This document shows positions 1 through 10,284 of a stretch of DNA of 64,000 nucleotides, piece after piece. Under the pieces are notes generated by a model that worked only from the letters and a program-made list of their open reading frames with translations, was not told where the DNA came from and did no database searches. The DNA lies in NCBI GenBank assembly GCA_004331795.1, contig SJSR01000001.1:62001-126000 (forward strand), written 5' to 3'. The position numbers and the translations under genes are program-made. How positions within the stretch are numbered: the first letter of the stretch is position 1; every line of letters starts with the position of its first letter. Origin of the DNA: Erythrobacteraceae bacterium CFH 75059. GTDB lineage: Bacteria; Pseudomonadota; Alphaproteobacteria; Sphingomonadales; Sphingomonadaceae.

Positions 1-328
1 CCGGTTCCTCGTCCGCGCCACCGTCCCGCACACCCGGAAACAGCCGCACTCCGCCGAGTGGCAGGCCGAACAGCGACCGGCGGGCCGCGCGCACCTCCTC
101 GATGCTGGTGACGGCGATCCGGCCTTCCCGCCGCTCCTCCTCCAGCGCCGCGACCGTACGGTCGTAACAGGCGAGCCGTTCGGCATCGGCCGGCAGGCTC
201 CTGCAGTCGACCACCGCCCGCAACGGCGCCGGCGGCTCGGCGGAAGCACTGCGTCCTTCCTGCGCCGCAGCCGGCAACGCCAGAACCGCCGCCCACGCGG
301 CCAGAAGCACTCGGCAAGACCTCGTCAT
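1..328 (-). CDS. Small secreted protein, partial (C-terminus off left edge)
   Basis: The reading frame is open on the minus strand from an ATG at 328 to the left edge, so only the first 109 codons are visible. It begins with a signal peptide (MTRSCRVLLAAWAAV, then a likely cleavage after PAAAQ). This is followed by DCRSLPADAERLACYDR, a cysteine-pair motif seen at the start of many uncharacterised sphingomonad envelope proteins. I infer export to the periplasm or outer membrane; the function is unknown. It points away from the TonB-receptor gene at 549, so the 220-base gap between them should hold both promoters. Confidence 0.6.
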   Translation of the reverse strand, partial: MTRSCRVLLAAWAAVLALPAAAQEGRSASAEPPAPLRAVVDCRSLPADAERLACYDRTVAALEEERREGRIAVTSIEEVRAARRSLFGLPLGGVRLFPGVRDGGADEEP

Positions 329-389
329 GTCAGCAAATCCTCGACCCTCAGCCTCAATCAGCCCCGCCTTTTTGCGCCGGCGCGCCTTG

Positions 390-415
390 AACAGCAATGT
401 TGCTGTTTTGCGACA
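390..415. promoter_or_regulatory. Inverted-repeat motif upstream of the first TonB receptor
   Basis: AACAGCAA-TG-TTGCTGTT (390-407) is a perfect 8-bp inverted repeat. It overlaps a second, imperfect one, GTTGC-TGTTTT-GCGAC (399-414). The second closely matches GTTGCA-GTTT-TGCAAC in the clpB promoter (10108-10123). It may be an operator or curvature element for the receptor gene. No cognate protein can be named. Confidence 0.35.
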
Positions 416-548
416 GTGCAGATGGATCATGAGGCGCGGCGGCACTGCGCGATTGCGGGGCGCATTGTTCCTGAATAACCACCGCAGCCAATCACGCCTC
501 GCTGCGGGCGGCGCGTGCATTGTCGAATCACCAGCAAGGACGTCATCC

Positions 549-3506
549 ATGTCGCAATCCTACCGCCGTCACCTGATGACCGGATCGCTCCTCGCGAGCG
601 CGTTCGTTCTCGCTCAGCCCGCTTACGCGCAGGCCGCCCGGGACCAGAACCGCCCGGCCGAGAACCTCCAGGTCGCCCCGGCCGAAGCGGCGCCGGACAG
701 CCAGTTCGAGCCCGGCTCTGAAATCGTCGTCACCGGCACGCTGATCCGCAACCCCAACATCGAAGCGTCGGCGCCCGTGACCTCCATCGGCCGCGCCGAA
801 GTCGAGCTGCAGCAGGTCAACGTCGCCGAGGAACTGCTGCGCGAGATCCCGGGCGTCGTGCCCTCGATCGGCTCGCAGGTGAACAACGGCAATGGCGGCG
901 CCTCCTTCGTCAACCTGCGCGGCCTCGGCACCAACCGCAACCTGGTGCTGGTTGACGGGCGGCGCATCGTGCCGGCCAACATCGGCGGCGCGGTCGACCT
1001 CAACAACATCCCGCTCGCCCTGCTCGAGCGGACGGACGTGCTGACCGGCGGCGCCTCGACCACCTACGGTGCGGACGCGGTCGCCGGTGTCGTGAACTTC
1101 GTCACCCGCCGCAACTTCGCCGGCATCGATCTCGGCCTCAGCCAGCAGATCACCGAGCGCGGCGACGGCAACATCTTCCGCGGCGACCTGACGGTCGGCG
1201 CGAACTTCGACGATGGCCGCGGCAACGCCGTGCTGTCGGTCGGCTACCAGAACGCCAACCCGGTGTTCCAAGGCGCGCGCGACTTCTCGCGGTTCAACGT
1301 CGACTCCGTTTCCGGCAATGCCGGCGGTTCGGGCACCAGCGTGCCGACCCGCGTGTTCATCCCCGGCACCGGCACCCGCGTGCTCGACAACGGCGTGTTC
1401 CGCCCGGCAACGCCGGCTGATGCGTTCAACTTCAACCCGTTCAACATCTTCCAGACGCCGTTCGAGCGCTTCAACATCTACGGCGCCGCTAACTACGAGG
1501 TGACGCCGGGGATCGAGGTCTATGCCCGCGGCCTGTTCTCCAAGAACACGGTCTCGACCATCATCGCTCCGTCGGGCGCCTTCGGCTCGCAGCTGACCTT
1601 TGGCGTGAACAACCCGTTCCTGAGCGACGCGGCCGCCAACACGCTGTGCCTCGCCTCCGGCGCGACGCAGGCGGCCTGTACGGCGGCGCGCACGGCTGCT
1701 CCGGGTTCGGCGGCGGACATCCGCCTGACCAACATCGTGCAGCGCCGCTTTGTCGAAGGCGGCGGTCGCGTGTCCGAGTACACCACCACCCTGTTCGACA
1801 CGGTGATCGGTGTCCGCGGCGACATCACGGACAACATCGGCTTCGACCTGTTCGGCTCGTACGGCGAGAGCGAGAACACGCAGCGCCAGCGCAACAACGG
1901 CCTGCTGTCGCGTCTTCGGCAGTCGGTGGATGCGGTGCGCCTGCCGAACGGGCAGATCGCGTGCCGCAACACCGCCAATGGCTGCGTCCCGCTCAACATC
2001 TTCGGCGGGCCGGGCAGCATCACGCCCGAAGCGTTCAACTTCATCAACGCCTCGGCCAGCGGCTCCAACATCGCCAGCCTGGCGACGGTGCGCGGTGTCA
2101 TCTCCGGCGATATCGGCTTCACCTCGCCCTGGGCGACGGAAGCGTTCGGCTTCGCCATCGGCGGCGAATACCGCGACTACAGCGCCGGCCGCTCGTCCGA
2201 CATCGCTCAGCAGACGCCGGGCGAGGTGCTGGGCAACGGCGCCGCGTCGCCGGACGTCCTCGGCGGCTATGACGTCAAGGAAGCGTTCGTCGAAGTGATC
2301 GCGCCGCTGATCGTCGACCGTCCGCTGTTCCACAGCCTGCAGCTCGAACTCGGCGCCCGCGTGTCCGACTACTCGACCACCGGCACGAGCTGGACCTACA
2401 AGATCGGCGGCAGCTGGGAACCGGTGCCGAGCATCAAGTTCCGCGGCGGCTACAACCGTGCGACCCGTTCGCCGAACGTGGCCGAACTGTTCGACCCGCT
2501 GCGCACCGGTCTCGACAACAGCGCCATCGATCCGTGCCAGCTGGCTCTGCCGACGCTGAACGCCAACCTGCGCGCGGTCTGCCTTGCGCAGGGCGCGCCG
2601 GCGAGCACGATCGGCAACATCCAGCCGCCGTCGGCCGGCCAGATCAACATCACGTTCGGCGGCAACCCGAACCTCGATGTCGAGCGGGCCGACACCTACA
2701 CCGCCGGTGTGGTGCTGCAGCCGGTGTTCATCCCCGGCCTGACGATCAGCGCGGACTACTACAACATCAAGGTCACGGACGCGATCACCTCGCCCACCGT
2801 GGGCGACGTGTTCTTCCGCTGCTTCGGCACCTCGTCGTTCAGCGCCACCACCCCGGTTGATCCGGGTGCCGGTGCCGCGACGAACCCGGCGTGCACGGCC
2901 ATTCGGCGCAACCCGGTCACGGGCGGCATCGACGGCGACGTGTCGACGACGCCGGGCCTGCCCCTGCCGCTGACGAACCAGGGCATCATCCGCAGCAGCG
3001 GTGTCGACCTGATCGCCAACTACCAGCGCGATCTGGGCTGGGCCGGTCTGGCGCTCAGCTTCGCCGGCAACTGGACCGACAAGTCGCAGTTCCAGCCGAC
3101 CCCGCTGAGCGAGAACCTGGAGTGCGTTGGCCAGTACGGGCTGGACTGCGCCTCGCCGCTGCCCGAGTTCTCGTTCTCGCAGCGCACCACGCTGACGTTC
3201 GACCGGGTCTCGCTGTCGCTGCTGTGGCGCTTCATCGACGATCTGCGGGTGCAGGATGACGCCGCCGGCGACTTCCAGCCGCGCTTCGAACGGATCGACG
3301 AGAAGCACTACTTCGACCTGTCGGCCCGCTACGAGATCACCGACCGGGCCAACATCATCTTCAGCGTGTTCAACCTGTTCGACAAGGATCCGCCGATCGT
3401 GGGCAGCACCATCGGTGCCACCGCCTTCAACAGCGGCAACACCTATCCGTCGACCTACGACCCGCTGGGCCGTCGCTACGCTGTGGGTGTCAACCTGCAG
3501 TTCTGA
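549..3506 (+). CDS. TonB-dependent outer-membrane receptor
   Basis: 985-residue receptor that should carry a scarce nutrient across the outer membrane using TonB-ExbBD energy. The substrate cannot be read from sequence. The start at 549 is preferred over upstream in-frame ATGs because it has AAGGA nine bases before it and gives a clean signal peptide (MSQSYRRHLMTG through AQPAYAQA). The TonB box is near SEIVVTGTLIR. The plug domain follows, with LRGLGTNRNLVLVDGRR and GGASTTYGADAVAGVVNF, then a long barrel ending in aromatic ...VGVNLQF, as expected for outer-membrane insertion. It resembles the second receptor at 4090 through plug and barrel, so the two look like diverged paralogues. Confidence 0.9.
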   Translation: MSQSYRRHLMTGSLLASAFVLAQPAYAQAARDQNRPAENLQVAPAEAAPDSQFEPGSEIVVTGTLIRNPNIEASAPVTSIGRAEVELQQVNVAEELLREIPGVVPSIGSQVNNGNGGASFVNLRGLGTNRNLVLVDGRRIVPANIGGAVDLNNIPLALLERTDVLTGGASTTYGADAVAGVVNFVTRRNFAGIDLGLSQQITERGDGNIFRGDLTVGANFDDGRGNAVLSVGYQNANPVFQGARDFSRFNVDSVSGNAGGSGTSVPTRVFIPGTGTRVLDNGVFRPATPADAFNFNPFNIFQTPFERFNIYGAANYEVTPGIEVYARGLFSKNTVSTIIAPSGAFGSQLTFGVNNPFLSDAAANTLCLASGATQAACTAARTAAPGSAADIRLTNIVQRRFVEGGGRVSEYTTTLFDTVIGVRGDITDNIGFDLFGSYGESENTQRQRNNGLLSRLRQSVDAVRLPNGQIACRNTANGCVPLNIFGGPGSITPEAFNFINASASGSNIASLATVRGVISGDIGFTSPWATEAFGFAIGGEYRDYSAGRSSDIAQQTPGEVLGNGAASPDVLGGYDVKEAFVEVIAPLIVDRPLFHSLQLELGARVSDYSTTGTSWTYKIGGSWEPVPSIKFRGGYNRATRSPNVAELFDPLRTGLDNSAIDPCQLALPTLNANLRAVCLAQGAPASTIGNIQPPSAGQINITFGGNPNLDVERADTYTAGVVLQPVFIPGLTISADYYNIKVTDAITSPTVGDVFFRCFGTSSFSATTPVDPGAGAATNPACTAIRRNPVTGGIDGDVSTTPGLPLPLTNQGIIRSSGVDLIANYQRDLGWAGLALSFAGNWTDKSQFQPTPLSENLECVGQYGLDCASPLPEFSFSQRTTLTFDRVSLSLLWRFIDDLRVQDDAAGDFQPRFERIDEKHYFDLSARYEITDRANIIFSVFNLFDKDPPIVGSTIGATAFNSGNTYPSTYDPLGRRYAVGVNLQF

Positions 3507-3528
3507 GGCCGGCAAAATCGGTGAACGG

Positions 3529-3557
3529 GAAGGGGGTCGCGTCTGCGGCCCCCTTTC
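3529..3557 (+). terminator. Rho-independent terminator after TonB receptor 1
   Basis: A GC-rich hairpin of about 11 bp (AAGGGGGTCGC / GCGGCCCCCTT, one G-T pair, loop GTCT), with the last pairs running into TTTC. It lies 23 bases after the stop codon. Confidence 0.75.
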
Positions 3558-3587
3558 TGCTATGGGGAACCCCGAGGAGACATGATC

Positions 3588-3881
3588 ATGCGGACGACCA
3601 GCCTGAGCCTTGCCGCGTTCCTGACGGCCTTTGTCACGGCCCAGCCTCTCGCAGCCCAGCAGCAGGCGGTTGACGCGTCAGGGGCGCCCCACGCTGCGGC
3701 TGAAGGCGCGCCGACCGGCCCGGAGCCGCAGATCTGCCGGGTGCAGGACGTGACCGGTTCCCATGTGCGCAAGCGCAAGGTGTGCCGCACCGCGGCCGAG
3801 TGGCGGCGCCTGGCGGACGACCACCGTGCCCAGGCGCAGGAATATGTCGAACACGGCCGCGGGGGCTCACGCGGCAACTGA
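3588..3881 (+). CDS. Small secreted protein, unknown function
   Basis: 97 residues with an N-terminal signal peptide (MRTTSLSLAAFLTAF...PLAAQ). The mature part has two cysteines framing a basic stretch (ICRVQDVTGSHVRKRKVCRT), then a charged helix (AAEWRRLADDHRAQAQEY). Small proteins of this plan are common in sphingomonads, but no function is known to me. There is an ATG at 3582 as well. I chose 3588 because the GAGGAGA at 3574-3580 is correctly spaced only from the second ATG. It lies alone between the two receptors, after a terminator. Confidence 0.65.
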   Translation: MRTTSLSLAAFLTAFVTAQPLAAQQQAVDASGAPHAAAEGAPTGPEPQICRVQDVTGSHVRKRKVCRTAAEWRRLADDHRAQAQEYVEHGRGGSRGN

Positions 3882-4089
3882 GGCGCCGCCCCCGCTTCCC
3901 AGCGGCCGCGCAACGATGTTTCGCTCGCCGCCGCCCCCGCCGCACCTTCTTGTTGCATTTGGGTGACATCCGCTGAGAAAGCTTCAGCCCCGCTCGTTCA
4001 TTTGCCCTTCATCGGCTTGCGGGGCATTGCCTGCTTCGGCTTTAACGGTCTCCGCCTTGCCTTTGGCTCGATAAGGGGACTGTTTGAAC

Positions 4090-7000
4090 ATGAGACATGC
4101 TTTCGCGAAGGCCATGACCGGCCGCGCCGCCCTGTTTACCGGCGCCGGCGTCGTGGCGCTCGCCGCCGCCGCTCCGGGGTTTGCGCAAACCACCGCCACG
4201 ATCCCGGACGAGGAAGAAGTCGCGCGGACGAACACGGGCACGACGGGCGAGCAGATCATCGTCACCGGCTCGCGCATCGCGCGTCCCAACCTCGAGTCGA
4301 CCACTCCGATCGCGTCGGTCACGGCGCAGGACCTGACCGAACGCGGCACGCCGAACATCGGTGACGCGCTGGCCGAGCTGCCGGCGCTGGGCTCTGCCTT
4401 CACCCAGGCGAACTCGACCCGCTTCATCGGCACCGCGGGCATCAACACCCTCGACCTTCGCGACCTTGGCTCGGCGCGGACGCTGGTGCTCGTCAATGGC
4501 CGCCGTCACGTGACGTCGCAGCCCGGCACGTACGATGTCGACACCAACACCATCCCGTCCGACCTGCTCGAGCGGGTCGACCTGGTGACTGGCGGCAACT
4601 CGGCCGTTTACGGGTCCGACGCCATCGCCGGGGTGGTGAACTTCATCCTGCGCCGCGACTTTGACGGCGTGCGGGTGCGCGGACAGGCGGGCCTGTCGGA
4701 CGAGGGCGATGCGGCGGGATATTTCGCCAGCATCACGGCGGGACGCAACCTGTTCGACAACCGCCTGAACGTCGCGTTCTCTGCGGAATGGGACCGGCAG
4801 GACCAGCTGCTCTCGCGGCAGCGCGACAGCTTCACCGGCGCGCTTTCCGGCTTCCCCAACTTCACGACAACGGAACCGACCACCACCTACAACCCGCTGA
4901 CGCGCACCACCACTCCGGTGCCGAACCGCAACAACAACGGCATCCCGAACACCACGCTGGTCCGCGGCCTGCGCTTCGCGCAGCTGAACGAGAACGGGAT
5001 GCTGCAGACGGTCTGTCCGTACCTCACCAACGCGCAGTACGACGCGCTGTCTCCAGCCGCCCGCGCGCGGCATGAGCAGCGCCTTCAGCTGAGCTGCGCC
5101 TCCGTCACCCGCGACCCGCAGGGCCGCTTGGTTCCGAACAGCTTCACCCCGACTGGCGGGGGCGTGAACCATTTCTGGTCGTTCGACCCGACCGGCCAGT
5201 TCCTCGTCCGGAGCGTGCCGACCGGCGACCTGCGCCCTCAGGGTGGCGGCGTGATCGGCGGGCTGGGATCGACCGGTCTCGAAGAGGCGCAGCTGCGGCC
5301 CGAGCTGGAGCGTTATGCCTTCAACGTCCTGCTGAATGCGGATCTCGGCACGGCTTTCCGTCCCTTCCTCGAAGCGAAGTATGTGCGGATCGACGCCGTC
5401 CAGCAGTCGACCCAGCCGACCTTCTCGACCGGCCTGCTGCGCAGCACCTTCCGCCTCGACAACCCGTTCCTGACCCCTCAGGCACGGCAGCAGATCATCG
5501 AGATCAACGGCCTCGACCCGGCGGCGCCGGCAGTGGTGAACGGGACGCAGACCTTCCAGTCGTTCCGCTTCAACTACGACCTCGGCACGCGGTCGGAAGA
5601 TCACCGACGCGAGCTGTGGCGCATCGTCGGCGGCGTGGCGGGCGACCTGTCCACCACGGGCAACCTGCGCTACGAAGTGGCGCTGAACTACGGCCGGTCG
5701 GAGACGTATTACGACACCGGCGGCAACATCAACATCGCGCGCTACAACAACGCCACTGACGCCGCGCGCGATGCCAACGGCAACATCGTCTGCCGCATCA
5801 ACCTCAACCCGGCCACGGCCGATCCGGCGTGCGCCCCGCTCAACCCGTTCGGGTACGGCAACGCCTCGCAGGCGGCCCGCGACTACGTCCTCGCCGTCTC
5901 CTCGCGCGAGCAGTGGGCAGAGCAGCTCAACGCCACGGCGTTCATCTCCGGCGACAGCAGCGGGTTCTTCAACCTGCCGGGCGGCCCGGCCGGGTTCGCG
6001 CTCGGTGTCGAGTACCGCCGCGAGGACGCGTTCTCGGCCTATGACGACTTCACCGTCAGCGGGCAGAGCTTCCTCAACGCCATCGGCGCCTTCGATCCGC
6101 CGGCGCAGACCATCCGCGAAGCCTTCGCGGAACTGCGGGTGCCGATCCTTGCGGCCGTTCCGTTCTTCAACGAACTGACGGTCGAGGGCGCGGTGCGCGT
6201 CTCCGACTACAACACGCAGGACGATCTCGTCTGGGCGTACAACGCCGGGGTGATCTGGTCGCCGTTCCAGGATCTGCGCATCCGCGCGGCCTACGGGCGG
6301 GCGGTGCGGGCGCCGAACATCGGCAACCTGTACTCCACCCAGTCGGAAACCTTCCTCAACGGCCTCGTCGATCCTTGCAACCAGACGGTCATCAACGAGA
6401 ACCCGAACCGCGCCCGCAACTGCGCCGCGGCGGGTATCCCGACGACCATCGTGGTGGGCGGCGAAACCCGTCCGTGGACGAACGTCGCCGCGTCGGGCAT
6501 TTCGGGCTTCAATCAGGGCAACCCGAACCTGTCTCCCGAAAAGAGCGACAGCATCACGGTCGGCTTCGTCTACCAGCCGTCGTTCCTGTCCGGGTTCTCG
6601 TTCTCGGCCGACTACTATGACATCAAGGTGTCGGAAGTGATCAGCGGGCTGGATCCGCAGGCGATCATCAACCGCTGCTACGATGATCCGGTGGGTCTCG
6701 ACAATCCGTTCTGCGCCGCGGTCTTCCGTCGGCGGACGAACGATCCGCTGACCGACTTCACCTTCCAGGGTCAGCAGAACCGGACCTTCCCCGGCGTGCC
6801 GCAGATCGACATTCCGCGCATCGGCCCCTCGTTCATCAACCAGCCGTTCAACTTCGCTGAACTGCGGGCGCGGGGGATCGACTTCGAGGTGGCCTATGTG
6901 GGCGCCCTGTCGGACACGATCCGCCTGAACTCACGCCTGCTGGTGACGCACAACCTCGAACGCGAGAACTTCACCTTCATCACCGATCCGGAACGGTCCA

Positions 7001-7380
7001 CGCGGCTCAACGGCGTTCTGGGCATTCCGGAGTGGGCGGCGAGCCTGTTCTCGACCCTCGACTTCGGCGAGGTGGACTTCTCCTACAACGCGCGCTTCGT
7101 CAGCCGCATGACCGTGGGCGCGTGGGAGACGCAGTTCTCGCATCAGGGTCGTCCGCCGGAAAACCCGGACGCGTTCCCGTTCACCCACTATCCGGACATC
7201 CTGTACCACAACATCCGGTTCGGCTTCGAACCGGAAGGCACGCGGTTCCGGTTCTACGCGGGTGTCGACAACGTGCTCGACCAGCTGCCGCCGTCGCCGC
7301 TCGACGGACGCGGAGCGGGCAGCGGGATCTACCCGAACGTCGGCCGCTTCTTCTACGCGGGTGCCGTCTTCACCTTCTGA
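4090..7380 (+). CDS. TonB-dependent outer-membrane receptor
   Basis: 1096-residue receptor with a signal peptide (MRHAFAKAMTGRAAL to APGFAQ), a TonB-box-like segment (EQIIVTGSRIARP), a plug with LRDLGSARTLVLVNGRR and GGNSAVYGSDAIAGVVNF, and a long barrel ending ...FFYAGAVFTF. AAGGGGA lies about ten bases before the ATG at 4090. A TTG at 4084 is a less likely start. The 208-base leader before it holds no other gene. The substrate is unknown. The nearby clpB and peptidase genes give no hint, and no sugar or siderophore enzyme adjoins it. Confidence 0.9.
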   Translation: MRHAFAKAMTGRAALFTGAGVVALAAAAPGFAQTTATIPDEEEVARTNTGTTGEQIIVTGSRIARPNLESTTPIASVTAQDLTERGTPNIGDALAELPALGSAFTQANSTRFIGTAGINTLDLRDLGSARTLVLVNGRRHVTSQPGTYDVDTNTIPSDLLERVDLVTGGNSAVYGSDAIAGVVNFILRRDFDGVRVRGQAGLSDEGDAAGYFASITAGRNLFDNRLNVAFSAEWDRQDQLLSRQRDSFTGALSGFPNFTTTEPTTTYNPLTRTTTPVPNRNNNGIPNTTLVRGLRFAQLNENGMLQTVCPYLTNAQYDALSPAARARHEQRLQLSCASVTRDPQGRLVPNSFTPTGGGVNHFWSFDPTGQFLVRSVPTGDLRPQGGGVIGGLGSTGLEEAQLRPELERYAFNVLLNADLGTAFRPFLEAKYVRIDAVQQSTQPTFSTGLLRSTFRLDNPFLTPQARQQIIEINGLDPAAPAVVNGTQTFQSFRFNYDLGTRSEDHRRELWRIVGGVAGDLSTTGNLRYEVALNYGRSETYYDTGGNINIARYNNATDAARDANGNIVCRINLNPATADPACAPLNPFGYGNASQAARDYVLAVSSREQWAEQLNATAFISGDSSGFFNLPGGPAGFALGVEYRREDAFSAYDDFTVSGQSFLNAIGAFDPPAQTIREAFAELRVPILAAVPFFNELTVEGAVRVSDYNTQDDLVWAYNAGVIWSPFQDLRIRAAYGRAVRAPNIGNLYSTQSETFLNGLVDPCNQTVINENPNRARNCAAAGIPTTIVVGGETRPWTNVAASGISGFNQGNPNLSPEKSDSITVGFVYQPSFLSGFSFSADYYDIKVSEVISGLDPQAIINRCYDDPVGLDNPFCAAVFRRRTNDPLTDFTFQGQQNRTFPGVPQIDIPRIGPSFINQPFNFAELRARGIDFEVAYVGALSDTIRLNSRLLVTHNLERENFTFITDPERSTRLNGVLGIPEWAASLFSTLDFGEVDFSYNARFVSRMTVGAWETQFSHQGRPPENPDAFPFTHYPDILYHNIRFGFEPEGTRFRFYAGVDNVLDQLPPSPLDGRGAGSGIYPNVGRFFYAGAVFTF

Positions 7381-7400
7381 CCGTAAGGCAGAGCCGCAAA

Positions 7401-7435
7401 GGAAAGGGCTCCGGCATGATGCCGGAGCCCTTTCC
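7401..7435. terminator. Perfect 15-bp terminator hairpin between convergent genes
   Basis: GGAAAGGGCTCCGGC / GCCGGAGCCCTTTCC with loop ATGAT, a perfect stem placed 20 bases after the receptor stop and 26 before the clpB stop. The A/T runs inside the stem base could serve either strand, so it probably terminates both convergent transcripts. Confidence 0.85.
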
Positions 7436-7461
7436 GTTTGGCCAAGGAATGGACGATCGGA

Positions 7462-10071
<2,610 letters not shown>

Positions 10072-10099
10072 GTGCTCTCCCTCACAAGCAGTCTGGCGT

Positions 10100-10128
10100 C
10101 AGATAGTGTTGCAGTTTTGCAACGCAAG
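10100..10128 (-). promoter_or_regulatory. Sigma-32 (RpoH) heat-shock promoter of clpB
   Basis: On the minus strand CTTG (10128-10125) is followed after 17 bases by ACTATCTG (10107-10100). That matches the alphaproteobacterial RpoH pattern CTTG-N17/18-CYTATNTG at all but one position. It would start transcription roughly 20 bases before the clpB ATG. The 17-base spacer is almost exactly filled by the inverted repeat GTTGCA-AAAC-TGCAAC (10123-10108), which could bind a regulator. Confidence 0.75.
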
Positions 10129-10284
10129 AGGTGACGACATTTCGCGCCGATCGAAACGGTGTGCGCAACAATTTGGCCAATTCCGGCGGTTGATGGCAAT
10201 TGCCGTTGCTCCGCCGGGCGCATCTTGGCAAGGAAGCGCCCCAAGCCAGCCATATGGCGCATTCCGGGTGAAGGTGGCCTCTGT

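Noticed and set aside
543-3515. Very long minus-strand open frame opposite the first TonB receptor, and similar long frames opposite other genes such as clpB, the M16 peptidase and rsh.
   Set aside because: They are Arg/Ala/Gly-rich products of high-GC antisense reading with no family motifs, while the sense strand has clear domains.
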